64,000 nucleotides of DNA from positions 372,001 to 436,000 of the forward strand of contig VWND01000012.1 of the NCBI GenBank assembly GCA_009599575.1, written 5' to 3'. The position numbers and the translations under genes were made by a program. Positions 20,340 to 32,220 of this stretch are shown piece by piece. The stretch comes from Blumeriella jaapii. Its lineage: Eukaryota; Ascomycota; Leotiomycetes; Helotiales; Drepanopezizaceae. The notes under the pieces were generated by a model. It saw only the letters and a list, made by a program, of their open reading frames with translations. It had not been told where the DNA came from and did not search any database. Each line of letters starts with the position of its first letter. Position 1 is the first letter of the stretch.

Positions 20340-23300
20340 TGGGCCTCATCTGAGCGGTTGTCGGTTTCAGCAATTCCTCATCGGGTCGACTCACCAAAAT
20401 TTTGTCTTTCAATTCCTGGATCTCCAGGTCCTCCCCTTCGCGGCCGTCCTGGCTTGGAGGCTGGCTCGTCTGTGTTGCGTGCTGGAGACGCTGGTCTGAG
20501 TACCGCGTCTGGACCTGGCCCTTGCCTTGGATCTGGGTCTGGACCTGAATCTGGACCTGGACCTGGACCTGGATGTGCGATGGGATGAAGACGTTGGTCG
20601 GGGGACCACACACAGGCGACCGACTTGCATTTCGTCGCAGCGAGCGAGCATTTTTTGTGTGGCGGCGCCTGAGGCAGTCACGGTTCCAAGAAACCGACAG
20701 TATTCTGCTTTACGAATGCCCCAGCACCGTGTGGTGAGCGATGTTACTACGGCAGCGTGTATGAAGAATATACCATGAAGACCGTGGACCTGGGCTGAGC
20801 CTTGAGCCTTGAGCCTCTCCCCTTCTCGCACGCTCCCTCGTGTTTCCCTCCCCCCCTGTGATTTCCACGTAAAGTCAAAAATCAATAGGACGGGAGCGAA
20901 AGCTTGGATAGGATGATGCCCATCTTGGTAGTCCACAAAAGATGGGCGAAGGAGGATGCGACGAAAGGTTATAGGTACCGGTATGCAATTAGTCAGTCAG
21001 ATCCAACCGCTCTAGCCCAGACCGGCAATTTCAGTCGAGCTCTTGCTCCCCCCGTCCCAGGTAGCCCTGGCACGACGGCATGTGCTGCACAGTACCATAA
21101 TGCCCCATCCGCCCGTAAGCGAGCCCCATGTTTTGATATGATCTCTCGCAAGCGACCATGCCCACAACAGCCATCCGACAGTAAGCGAAGCCCATGTCTG
21201 ATACCAAGGTCCGAACGCTCGGATCCGGGCCATATCAAGGCTCTGAGGCGACGTTCTGGCTGCCCGGACGGTCGGTGGGTGGAGGGCGATGTGCCGCCGT
21301 GTGAGCTGTCGGATTCGCCTCGGTCGGAGGTGCTCGGTGTGGTTGGTCCCGGAGCAGGCTATCGACTGGCCTGCCCATGATCCATCCATCTATCTAGCTA
21401 TCTACCCTCTCTTTCGCGTGCCACGTCCACGGCACGAGTTGGTGTCACGGTCAGATCGGGGCAACCGCTATGGCGGGTGGCTGCCTGCTTCTCCCCTCCG
21501 CTGCTGTTTCTCATCGCATCGCATCTCATCTCATCGCCGCGCATCGCAGGCCGCCCGTTCGGGCTCTCGGCGACGAGGATCGGCGTCTGGTGTGGGATAT
21601 AAATAGGGAGGTCAGCCAGCCAGAGTGAGTGCCTGGGTTTCGTGGGAGCGTGGGAGCGTGGTAGAGTGGTGGTGGAGGCGATGGATGTCTGCTTGCTTGC
21701 AGTGCAGACTCACTCGCCTGTATGTACTGTACTGTAGGTAGGTAGGTACAGACTGACACGCCACTCGCTCTCTTTCGCGTCACGACCGCCAGTGGCATCT
21801 GAATCGTGGGTAGCACGAGTGGACACAGCATCATGCTCCGTCTGGATTGCCTGCCTGCCTGCCAGGTAGGGAGGTAGGGAGGTAGGTACTTGGTACAGAC
21901 TTGCATCCCCTACGCGCGCGAGATCTCTCTCTCTCCTCTGCTGATCATCACACGTACCCAGGCAGTGTAAGCCAGCCAGCCAGCCAGCCATGCTCGAAGT
22001 CCGCTCTCGCTGGATGGCACGCACATCTCCAGGCCATCGCCAGCCCTCGTTCTTTCACCGTGGTTTTTTTTATCTTGTCTTTCTGGCAGCTCAGCTATTC
22101 GTAGATATTGGCTCGCTCCTGTGTGCTCTTCTCCCATCGAGGCCTCTGCAGTACGCGCGAGTGGCAGACCGGGATCCGCATCGGACCTTGCTCCTGACTT
22201 TACAGAATACCTCGCTCTTCAGCATGTTCAACAGTACAGTACAGTACATCCACAGTACAGTACACAGACATAGCACTGTGTGTACTGTACGCATTGGTCG
22301 TGGATCCCTGCTCTGCCACTGGTGGACAGCTCCCCCACATCCTGCGAGAAGCAGATTCCCGCTCCCGTTCCCGCGACCGGCCGCGGTCGTGTCGGGGCAG
22401 GGTGGGTGGTCCCATACGCTCTCACACGACGCTGACGGACCCGGTTCCACGCCCAGGTATCTCTCCTTCGCCTTCACGACGTGCCGACGCAGCGCAGGCA
22501 GCGACTGGCGCCCGTGCAGGGCGCGCCGACGGCCCTTCCCCTCCTGCGCGGGCTGCTTGGCTCCCGGAACCAACCTTCTTTCCCATTGCACCAAGACGCG
22601 TAGAGCAGACAGAGTAGAGTTCGGCCATCACGAGCGCGGCGGGCGGTCTTGCGAGGCCGGCTGGGTTAGACTTCCACGACGTGCTGTGTTGTTTACGTTA
22701 AGCGAGCCCCGGTTTGGGGCGCAAGGTGGTGGGTGGGGTGGGGTGGGGAGGGAACGCCAGGACGCCAGGACGCCAGGATGGCATGGATACTGCCGTTTAT
22801 CCGAAGTAGTTACACGGCGTAGGTTATTCCCTTTCGAAGCGAGCGAGCGTGTTCTCACTCCCCGTGAGCCCGAAGGCCGCGCGCTCGCTCGCGGGTGAAG
22901 GAGGGAATGGCTCGCCGACCGTCCAGATGCCACACGGGGGGGGGGGGGGGAGTTCACCGTGACATCGACGTCCCTGTCCGCGGAGCCAAGCGATCGAGAG
23001 CTCCCCGGTGCGTCGACAGCGCGCGAATCGTGACACCTACAGTATAACACACAGCACTAAGGGACAGTGCCGTACCGTACGTTACGTGGTACTGCGCAGG
23101 TATGTACGTGTACATGTACTGTCCAGTACCGTACCGTACAGACCGTGCTGTACCTAGCTAGGCTCCCTACCTACTACCTACTCTATGTGTACACGCTCAT
23201 GCAGCTCGGGCGCCCGACATCTTCTTCAGCAGCAGAGACAAACGCCGTAAGCGCGCGGGAGGAGATGCCGCATTCGTACAGAAGAAGCGACGGCGAATGA

Positions 23301-24744
23301 CGATGGAGAGAGAGGCCGTCGTCGACCGACGGCCACCTTTTCGCCTTGCTCCCGCGCCGTCGCGCACGACGCCGTCGTGTGGGCTGTGATCGACGGCCGC
23401 GGGACGCCGATGGGTCTTTGCAGGCGCTCCGTGGCTGCTCATGTTCCCGTCTGCCGACTCTCGTAGCTACCGCACCGCAGCGCACCGCACTGGACCTCGC
23501 TCGCCGCGCAAAGCATGTGCGGTGCGGTGGGCGCGCGCCGTGCCGCGAGCCGGTCGCGCAGGGCCGTCGGGCTCCAAGACGGCCGGCACGCTCGCTCTCA
23601 AGCAGCGCCGCAAACAAGCATGCTCGCCGGGTCCCGCGAGACGAGATCAACGGTGGCACATACCGAGCATCGTCAACGGCCCTTGGCGCCGGCACGACGC
23701 ATGGGGGAGGGGAGGGGAGGGGTGGAGGGGTGGAGGGGTGGAGGAGTGGAGGAGTGGAGGAGTGGAGCAGTGGAGGAGTGGAGCAGTCGAGCAGTCGAGC
23801 AGTCGAGCAGTCGAGCAGTCGAGCAGTCGACAGTCGCGCAGTGGAGCCGATCGTGCATATGTACAGTACACATACACACAGTCCAGTGCCGTCCAGTACA
23901 TATCTGTGCTTCACCTGTCAACACGCACTCTGGGAAGGGATCTGAGATACGGGACCGTGATGTCGCCAGTGGAGATATGGCGCTAGTGGCTCCGTCCGGA
24001 CGAGTCGCAGGCCCGGGCGGCTCCCCGTCGTCGACGGCTGGGATGCGCCGTGTTTCCCTGGTTTGTATAAAGCTCTGAGGAGGGAGGAAGATAGTTCATA
24101 GGTACATTACAGCGCCAGCGTCATTGTCGTATGATTGATCCGACGTCCGCGCAGCCTCCGCCGATTCCCCCTTGAGCGAGCAGCGAGTAGCGAGGAGCGA
24201 CAAGCGAGAAGCGCGAAGCGAGAAGCGAGCAATGAAAACATTGTGATCATGCTGCTCGCATCTTCTCCGCCCTTTCTCGCTCGCATCGCCAGCTTGCCTC
24301 CATCGCGCTCCTCTGCCCTCGCCCGACGTCGCCCTGTGCCGAGCGAGTCCTTCTTCGCCGCCGGTCCCCCGCGAGCGCGTCCGGCACCGCGCCGTGGCCT
24401 GGTGCGTCGCGAGCCCTTTTCCCTCGCCGGCCTCTCGTCTGCTCTGGTCGGCGTCGCGCTGGCTCGGGCTGGCCTGGCCCTCTCGGTCGCTCACGACTTG
24501 CGATCCCTCTCCGACCCGCCACAGACACGGCGTCGGTCCGTCCGGTGCGGCCAGACGGGCGAGAGCCAGACCAGCCGCGAAGGCTTCTCGCGTCGTGTGT
24601 CTATCCCCACGGCCGAGACCGACAACTGCCCCCCGACGGCCATTTCCCCCCGCCTCCCACGCCCCCCGCGGCGTGCCAGGGCTCTCTCACGGCGACAGCG
24701 GTGTTCCTCTCTCGTCGACGGCGCGCCGCCGCCGGCCGAGCGGC
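20340..24744. other. 4.4-kb intergenic region rich in short repeats, no gene seen
   Basis: No open frame here shows a domain or plausible splice structure. Repeats seen: CTGGAC hexamers (about 20515-20575); GTAGGTAGGTA (about 21733-21748); TACAGTACAGTAC clusters (about 22230-22290 and 23100-23150); a G14 run (about 22938-22951); and an AGCGAGA-type array (24176-24232) resembling the one inside the first aminotransferase intron (about 518-545). The last 300 bp are CT-rich and should be the otubain promoter. Confidence 0.6.
23705..23832. repeat. minisatellite GGAGGGGTG / GGAGCAGTC units
   Basis: Tandem units of GTGGAGGGG change gradually into GTGGAGGAG and then GTCGAGCAG, all 8-9 bp. Ser/Arg-rich and Glu/Val-rich open frames across it on both strands are repeat readings. 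Confidence 0.9.
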
Positions 24745-27095
24745 ATGTTCCAACCACAAGCGAACCCCTTCTTCGCCGCGCCGGGCGCGAATAACATCAT
24801 CCAGGCCAACCCGGCCGAGTTTGCGGCCTTTTCGCCGGAGCTGCACCTGAGCCCGCACGAGCAGCATGCGCAGCGGCAGCCAGAGCAGCGGGGGGTGGGT
24901 GGTGGGGGGGTGGTGATGATGGACGATACGCGACGGCCCCCGGCGACGACGACAACAACAACAGCCGCTTCGAGCTTAAGCTTTCGAGATCGCTTCCACG
25001 CCGCGGGTCCGACGTACGCCCACGACCACGACCACGACCACGACGACCACAACCACAACCACAACCACCACAATCACAATAACCACAACCACAACAACCT
25101 CCACAACCTCCACAATCACAACCACCACAATAACCCAACAATCACAACCTCCACAACAACAGCCACCACCACCACAACCACAACCACAACCACAACCCCC
25201 ACCACCACCTCCACCACCTCCCCCCTCCCTCCGCCGGCCTCCCCTCCGCCCGCTACCCGACCATGGACAGCAGCGACATCGAGGCCCAGGAGGCGCTGGC
25301 GCGGGAATACAACCCAGGGCTCACGGTAGGTCGTCGTCGAGTGTCCTCGCGCCCCGGGGCGACCTGATCAGAGAGAGCGTGGCTAACTCGCGTCGACAGG
25401 GCCCGCTGGTGGGAGAGAAGACGAGCAGCCAGGCCATTGCGGAAGAGTATGCGAAGGCGGATCCGGTTTACGTTGCAAAGACCACCGTACGTTCTGTCGT
25501 CGTCGTCGCGTCGTCGTCGTCGTCGCGTCGCCGCCGACGCCCCTTGTCGAGGGCGAGATCTGTGCTGATATGGATGTGTGTCCCAGGTGCTGCCCCAGAA
25601 GTACTCGCACTACCGACCGGTGCTGGGCGATGGCAACTGTGGATGGCGCGGTAAGGATGCTTCTCTCCTCTCGTCGGCGCGGGAAGACACGACTTCTGCC
25701 CTCACCCTCACCCTCACCCTCACCGTGCCAGCTGCTAACGACGCGCGTGTCCCCCAGCCGCCGGATACTCGTACTTCGAGACCCTGTTGCGTCTCCAGGA
25801 CCGCTCGCGCTTCGAGGAGGAGATGGCGCGCATGATCTCCCTGAACAACCTCCTCGCGACGGCCGGCGCGTTCCAGCCCTGGCTGTTCGAGGACATGGTC
25901 GAGCAGACGACGGACCTGCTGAGGGACATGGCCGCGCGCCTCGACGCCTCGCCCCAGGAGGCCGGCGAGCTGCTGCGCCAGCGCTTCAACGACCCGGCCA
26001 TCTCGAACCAGATCATCTACCACCTGCGCCTGCTGGCGAGCGCCTGGTTCAAGGCCAACGTCACGCTCTACGAAGGCTTCATCCCCGACGACCACGGCGT
26101 GTCCGGCTACACGAAGCAGGTCCTGGAGCCGGTGAACATGGAGATCGACCATCTGGGCATGACGCTCCTGATCGACGTGCTGCTGAAGCCCATCGGCGTG
26201 TCGGTCGAGATCGTCTACCTCGACCGCAGTCCGGGCTCGCAAGCCAACACGCACCTGTTCCAATCGCTCGACGCCCATGGCCAGTCGCCCAACGCCCACG
26301 GCCCGATGATCTACCTCCTCTTCCGCCCGAACCACTACGACATCCTCTACAAAGACCACGGCCCGGCCACGCCCGCCGTCCCGGAGGCGCCGCGGCCGAC
26401 GAGCCTCCAGGTCCACCGAGCCACCAACCTCAGCCGGCACCAGCCCATCCAGAGCACCCCGCTCGCCGACGGCTACCCTCAGATGGACGCCATGGCGCTC
26501 CTGTCGTGCCTCCCGGGCTACTCGCTGCCGCCCCAGGCACCGCACGCCGGCTTTCCCACCCCGTACCCCCGCCCTCGACGCCTACCCGCCCTCGCCCATG
26601 TCGGCCTCGATGTCGGCCTCGATGTCCCCGGTGTCCCCGGGGGCCGCGTCGGCTGCCACGGCGACGCCGAGTCGCGCGCCGGCGACCTTTCCCGGGCCCC
26701 CACAGCCCTCGCCGACCTCGCTCAACCCGCCCCATACGCCCCTCTCTTCGTCGCACCTCACGTTCCCCCACAGCGCGACGCCGCTCCCCATCCACACGCA
26801 TCGCCCGCCGCCATCGCAACCGCGTCGCTCCATCGCGACGCACGTCTCCCTGTCCGGTCACGCCGCCCTTCCTCCCGAGCTGTCGTCCCCCAGCAGCGCC
26901 GTGATGCCCAGTTTCCGTCCGAGCAAGTACGAGCTCGAGTCTGCGGCCGGCTGGCCGGAAGGACCGGTCGTGTTCCAAACGAGCACGTTCAAGAACAGCC
27001 ATTACAACACGGCGCATTACAACAATCCGCATTTCCAGCCCGAGGAGTGGACCCCGGAGTCCGACGAACTTCCGGTCAAACGGAGGAGCAGCTGA
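24745..27095 (+). CDS. otubain-type deubiquitinase (peptidase C65), frame discontinuities
   Basis: Otubains are cysteine proteases that cleave ubiquitin chains. The start is the ATG at 24745 (MFQPQANPFFAAPG). Clear exons are: one ending 25325 (MDSSDIEAQEALAREYNPGL), 25400-25486 (GPLVGEKTSSQAIAEEYAKA), 25587-25650 (HYRPVLGDGNCGWR) and 25758 onward. The introns have CTAAC-type branches and GTAGGT, GTACGT and GTAAGG donors. GDGNC carries the catalytic Cys (codon 25638-25640) and RPNHYDILYK the catalytic His (26333-26335). Two breaks exist. Frame 1 of the N-terminus must pass to frame 0 within the CAC/AAC repeat (about 24900-25260); a GTACGC donor at 25014 with CAG at 25162 would do it, as would repeat slippage. 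A one-base shift is needed near the C5 run at 26566-26570; after it MSASMSASMSPV...KYELESAAGW...KRRSS runs to 27095. The His/Asn tract is unusual. Confidence 0.88.
25014..25262. repeat. CAC/AAC low-complexity tract in the otubain 5' region
   Basis: About 250 bp of imperfect CAC, AAC, GAC and CTC triplets. They read as His/Asp/Asn-rich sequence in one frame, Thr-rich in a second and Pro/Gln-rich in a third. The otubain reading frame changes inside it, so copy-number slippage or an intron is involved. Confidence 0.85.
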
Positions 27096-28038
27096 CGCCG
27101 GGAGGAGAGAGATGGCGATCGCGTCGAGGAACGACCATGGGATGTGAGGGGGGGGTAGGGGGGAGGGGGGAGGGTAAGGCCTTGAACCCGCCGTGTTGAT
27201 GGCGGCACGAACGACGTTGCATGAGACATGACATTTTACGAAACCCATCCATCACATCATGATTGCTGGACGACCGGGATCTTTTTCCAGACGCAGAGAT
27301 GGGGCTTGCTGCATCCAAACAGACATGCGACCACCGCAGAGGTCTCGGATGTCGGGATCGGTTCACAGCAGAGGAGATAGGATGGCGTGAACGAAGCTTG
27401 CATTTTCCCATTTCCACTTTACGTTTCCATCCATCCTTTTGATCTGGTTCGGCACGAGCGAGAGGAACCGAGCGGCGCAAAAGCGGGAGCAGCGGGCGTT
27501 TTTGGTTTCCCTCCCCCCTTCCCTTCCCTAACGAACGATGCTTCTGGGGCCTGGATTATCCATTCCCGGTGGCATGTTCCCGTTTTTTTTTTTGTTTCTT
27601 TTTTTAAGTCCTTCTCTTCTGGTCAAGGTTTCTGTTCAGTTCTGCATGGCGCGACGACGATTGTCGCTTCACTCGCTCATCCGGGTCACGAGCCGTTTCT
27701 CTCACTGGTGGATGAGTTGGTTGAGTTGGTTGAGTTGAGTCGGCCGAGTTGAGTTGAGTTAAGTGGGTACTTCGCATCGAGCGCCAGATATGTACCCCAA
27801 GCTCAAGTAGGGAAAGGAAGGAAAGGGAAAGAAAGGAACGGAGTGGAAGGGGGTGGCCTATGTCTGTTCAGTCCGTCGCATAGATAGGTACCTACCTTAG
27901 GTACCTAGGTAGTTATAGTTAGGTAGGTAGTTTGGGTAAATGAACCGGATGTATCCATGCACGCGCACGAAGCTTCCTTTTAATGGCTCGCTCGCTCGCT
28001 CTCTTTCCTTTCCATCCTTCCATCCATCCGTTCTTCCA
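27096..28038. other. intergenic, downstream of the otubain
   Basis: No gene is supported. It contains G-rich repeats (about 27140-27175), GAGTTGGTTGAGTTG units (about 27713-27765), a GGTACCTAGGTAG patch (about 27885-27935) and CTCG/CATCC runs before the tandem array at 28039. Confidence 0.55.
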
Positions 28039-28720
28039 GGTTAACGCTCACTACTTTTTCCTGAAAATTTAAGTAAAATGAGGTTTTGAAACTCGCTCTT
28101 TTTATTTTATTTTCTTTTCTGATTCATATTTATTGCCAGTAGCAGTGAGCGAGCGATGGACGCGGCTCGTTAACAGGGGGTGATAACGAACGTTTCGATT
28201 ATTTACTTATTATACAATCTTATTTATTCATTTACTTAGGCAGGTTAACGCTTATTATTCTCTTTTAAAAACCCAGGCAAAGTTGAGGTTTTGAAGCTCG
28301 CTTTTTTTTTCCTTTGTTTTCTTTTCTGGTTTATAATTATTTCCAGTAGCAGTAAGCGAGCGATGGACGCGGCTCGTTAATAGCGGGGTGATAACGAACG
28401 TTTCGGTTATTTATTTATTATACAATTTCATTTATTCATCTATCCATTCACCCAGGCAGGTTAACGCTCACTATTTTTTTCTGAAAATGTAAGCAAAATT
28501 CAAATTTTAAAGCTCGCTTTTTTTTGTTTATTTCCTTTTTCTTGTTTTGGTTCGTTTCTGGTTCGTTGCCAGTAGCAGTAAGCGATCGATGGACGCGGCT
28601 CGTTAATAGCGGGGTGATAACGAACGTCTCGATTATTTATTATATAATAATTTTATCCATTTATTTATCCAGCTTAACGCTTACTGCTACTCTCCCCTGA
28701 GAACCCAAGCAAAATCGAAG
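28039..28720. repeat. tandem repeat, unit about 204-216 bp, three copies plus a partial
   Basis: Units begin GGTTAACGCT at 28039, 28243 and 28459, with a fourth (GCTTAACGCT) at 28672. Each full unit holds a T-rich half (CTCGCTTTTTTT) followed by a conserved core AGCGATGGACGCGGCTCGTTA and GTGATAACGAACGT. The copies differ by small indels and by C/T changes. There is no ORF. This is a short satellite array of unknown role. Confidence 0.9.
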
Positions 28721-30007
28721 TTTGGGACCTAGTGCGGATCTAGAAAGCTCTCATATCTTTCTTCCCCACTGCGGAGAAATGGGCGTATGGGCGTATGGGC
28801 GTATGGGCGTATGGGCGTATGGGCGTGCGGCAGGCGAAAGGTGGCAGGCGAAAGGTGACTACCGGTGAGTGGGCGAGAGCGGCTTTGGCTGGTTAGATTG
28901 GATTGGATTGGGATGGATGGATGGATGGATGGGTGGATGGATGGATCGTGGATCGTGGGCTTGGATGGAGAGTCGGCGGATGGAGGGTTGGCGGATGGAG
29001 AGTTGGTGCTTTATGTACAGTCCTGTGTCTTGGGTCGTGGATCGTGGGTTTGGGCTTGGATGAAGAGTTGGCGCTCTACAGTCTGTTAGCAGAGACTCAG
29101 CAGTTAGAGCTTCCAAAAAAACGTATGGATGCGGACGGCGGTGGCACCGTTTCACGATCCGTCGGAACTCGCTAAGGACCATGTAAAGTAAACATTTGTG
29201 ATTTTCGTGAATACCAATGCAAGTCTCGCAGAATAATTACCGAGTAGATAAGCATCGAACACATCGTCTCAATGTGATCCCACAGCTGATTTCCAGACCA
29301 CTTCCATGTTTTGCTCACAGCTGTAGCCTTGGGAGTGGTTGAAGACACCGAAAGTGCTAGATACCCCGTCCACGATCATGTGATCTTCAGTTATCATCTC
29401 ACCTGTTTACACAGGCATCGCTCGCAACATCCAAAGTCACCCTGTCTCAATCGACAATGTTTCAAAGACGATGAATAGGTGTTACTTGCCACAAACCACA
29501 GCTGCATGCGTGCACCGCGACTTATATACCTCTGGTTGTGTTTGCCTCATTCGACAACTGGGCTACACGCCTTGCGATTCTCGCAAGCCACGTCGTGAGA
29601 ATCTGCATACTCTGTCAATCATCTCTATCACGGTTCCTTAGATGGGCGACTCGCTCGTTCGCCGCCCTCTCGAAGTGCCCTGATATGCTTGACTAGCAAT
29701 CTTCTACTCAGCGTGCCTATCGCCAACATCCTTCAAATGCAGCGTGGCCTCGACAGTGCCAGACACCAACAATCCTGGACATCCCACCCGACGTTCGCTC
29801 TTTGCCTCATTCTCCGCAGCATGGGGTGGACGACTCTATAGTTTGCAGTCACCATCGATTCGCGGCGCCGGGAAATTTATCACCGGTGAATGACTGGTGA
29901 TTCATGATCGCTGAGTATCGTGGTCGTCGTTGCGCCGTCGATTGAGCGCGGCCTCGTGCGGCGACTCTGTGAAGTCGTTGAGCCAAAACGCCAACGCAGA
30001 GTTCCAC
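28721..30007. other. intergenic; upstream of the nucleoside-hydrolase fusion gene
   Basis: A 9-bp array of GGGCGTATG lies at about 28781-28828 and a GGAT array at about 28910-28950; repeats of GGATGGAGAGTTGGC type follow. From 29170 to 30007 the composition is ordinary. A 35-codon ORF at about 29737 (MQRGLDSARHQQ...) could be an upstream ORF of the next gene, but nothing supports translation. Confidence 0.5.
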
Positions 30008-32220
30008 ATGGACAGTACGAGGGATTTGGACCGTGGGCTCCGGCCTCAGACGCAACAACGGACGGAAGGCTCCAGCAACAGGATTCAGATCGACCCAGAT
30101 AACCTCATGGACAACTGGTTCGTCTCAGCGCGCGAGACGAGAAAGCAGCGCGACTCGTCAGAGCCGAGAGACCGTCGAGCGTGGGGAGTGAGAAGAAGAC
30201 TACATCCTTTGCCCAAAGGAACTTGGCTTCCATGGCAGTACACGCAAGACGGCAAGCAACGGAGGTGGGTCGTCCCTCGAAATGATCATCACGCGTTCTC
30301 GCTGGGTCGAAAGACAGGTGAGCTGGCTCTAAATGAGCCGTACGGGTGCCTTTTCCCCTCGGAAGCAGGCGACTCGGAGATATCTTGGATCTATTGGACA
30401 CGTTGGGTATCCGGCGACGTCAAGGGGTTTTTAGATATGCTGTACAGGTAGGTTTCTGGAACTTGGGTTCGAAGGAATGTTGCTAACCACGCTTCGACAG
30501 TAAATATGGAGTGGAGGGAACGATACCAGAACCCACGATCTGGAAGATATTTGCATCCCTAGTCTCGGAGCTAGTGCCCGAGGTAAGATTCTCGGTCGAA
30601 CAGCCCTCACGACACCCAGCTGATGGCTTTCAGGACCAAGCGCGGACCGTCGTGGTGCCTACTCATCTCATGGCCTCCCCAGACACAATATGGCAAGTCG
30701 GAAAATGCATGCTTCACGTTCTGACCCGGGGCCGCTTCTGGGACGACGACTACAATTGTCTCTCCCCCAAAGACAACGGGCAGAAATTTGGAAACTTCAA
30801 GCAGCACGAGCTTCAGTCCAAGTACAGTAAAAACCTGATGAAGTACGTCCTAGGCTGCTTATCGGCGAAGGAGTATGAGAGATTCACGAGCCAGGATCTC
30901 ATGGCACACTTCCAGAAGGTACATTCCGTTTTCGCAGGCACATATGTTCCCGAACCAGTGAGAGATTCGCTGGACGGGCCTTACACCTCCACTGATCCCC
31001 GTATTCCGACAGGCCTCACCGAAGCGGAAGGCAAGGTTTATGAAGACCTGCTCGAGGTCCTCAAGGAACGACAGGAAAAGACCAAGATGGATGGAAGGGA
31101 CCGAACACCTCACATCGTCACGATCACAGATCTCGCAAAAGACTACGACGACTTGATGGCGATGATGTGTCTGGCCGAGCTTGATCGACTGGGTATCGTT
31201 CAACTGGAAGGCTTTGTTGCAAACTTGACGCCAGCTTGGAAGCGAGCTCTCTTTGGACGAGGTGCGCTTGATGAGCTCGGCCTTCCTCATGTCAAGATTG
31301 GCATTGGAAGCGTTGGGGACTCCAAGAGAGCGCTCAACAACTATGGCCACGAGTTCGCCCATACCGAAGCCTTTCTCGCGCCTGGGGATACTCCCCTTCC
31401 TGAAGGACAGCATCTCCTGACGCAAATCTTCGAGGAAGCAGCCGCAAAGCGCACGAAACTCACACTCCTCACGATCTCGAGTCTGATGGACATTGCGCAG
31501 TTCTCGCAGGACCACGTCGACCTGTTCAAAGACAATCTCTCCCACGTGGTGCTTCAAGGTGGCTATCGCGTTACCGGTGGCAAGCTGGTGCCCGACCCGG
31601 CCGCAGCCAACAATCGATTCGATCTTGACGCTGCAGACGCTTTCCACGAGTTCCTACATACCCAGCAAGTTCCCTCGACGGTCTGGACCAAGGTCGCCGC
31701 CAACGCCACCCCCATCTGCAGCTCGCTCTTCGAGTTCCTGGAAGAGACGGGCCACCCTCTGGGTCGCTACCTACGAGGCGTGCAGACGAGCCAGGAGCTC
31801 AACTTCTACAGACGCTGCTGTAGCGGCCGGCCCTTTGCGCCACACATGACGCCGGACTGGGTTGTCAAGACGAAGAGTACGTGGTTCGCTGCTGGCCACG
31901 AGCCCGACGAGGAGTATCCCGAGGGCGAGGACATGCTGCCTTACTTCACCAAGGTCGTCGCGTACGATGCGTTGGCCGTGGTCGGTGCCTCGGGCGACGA
32001 CGTGCTGGAGCACTTCCAGCTCGTCCGGCCTCTCGTGACGCGACCGGATGCCCACGACACTCTGCACCGCATCGTCGGCGTCCCCAAGATGGACGCCGTC
32101 GGCGACGCGGATGAGCTTCCGGAGGAGGCGAATCTCGATGGCTGGAAGATGGGAATCGCGCTTTCAGCGTTGATGAAGGGCTCGATCCTGGCGGTGCAAC
32201 AGAAGCTGTCGATGTCGTGA
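30008..32220 (+). CDS. kinase-like (degenerate) plus nucleoside-hydrolase-like fusion protein
   Basis: Exons are 30008-30447, 30501-30582 and 30634-32220. The introns are 30448-30500 (donor GTAGGT, branch CTAAC) and 30583-30633, which is 51 nt, in frame and stop-free (donor GTAAGA, acceptor TTTCAG). The spliced product is 702 residues. Residues about 110-300 look like a protein-kinase fold without its catalytic core: SGDVKGFLDMLYSKYG and TIWKIFASLVSEL, then DTIWQVGKCMLHVLTRG (helix F/G-like) and LMKYVLGCLSAKEYERFTSQ (the usual LSxxPxxRPT helix H-I region). No Gly-loop, HRD or DFG is visible. Residues about 334-640 match inosine/uridine-preferring nucleoside hydrolases: TITDLAKDYDDLMAM is the Asp cluster that binds Ca and ribose, LTLLTISSLMDIA follows, then NRFDLDAADAF, and AYDALAVVG carries the late Asp. 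These enzymes cleave N-glycosidic bonds of nucleosides; substrate and activity are unknown here. Confidence 0.8.

Noticed and set aside
22091..22898. Overlapping frames of 167 and 302 codons on opposite strands
   Set aside because: Composition is Arg/Ser-rich, the frames mirror each other, and there is no motif or splice pattern.
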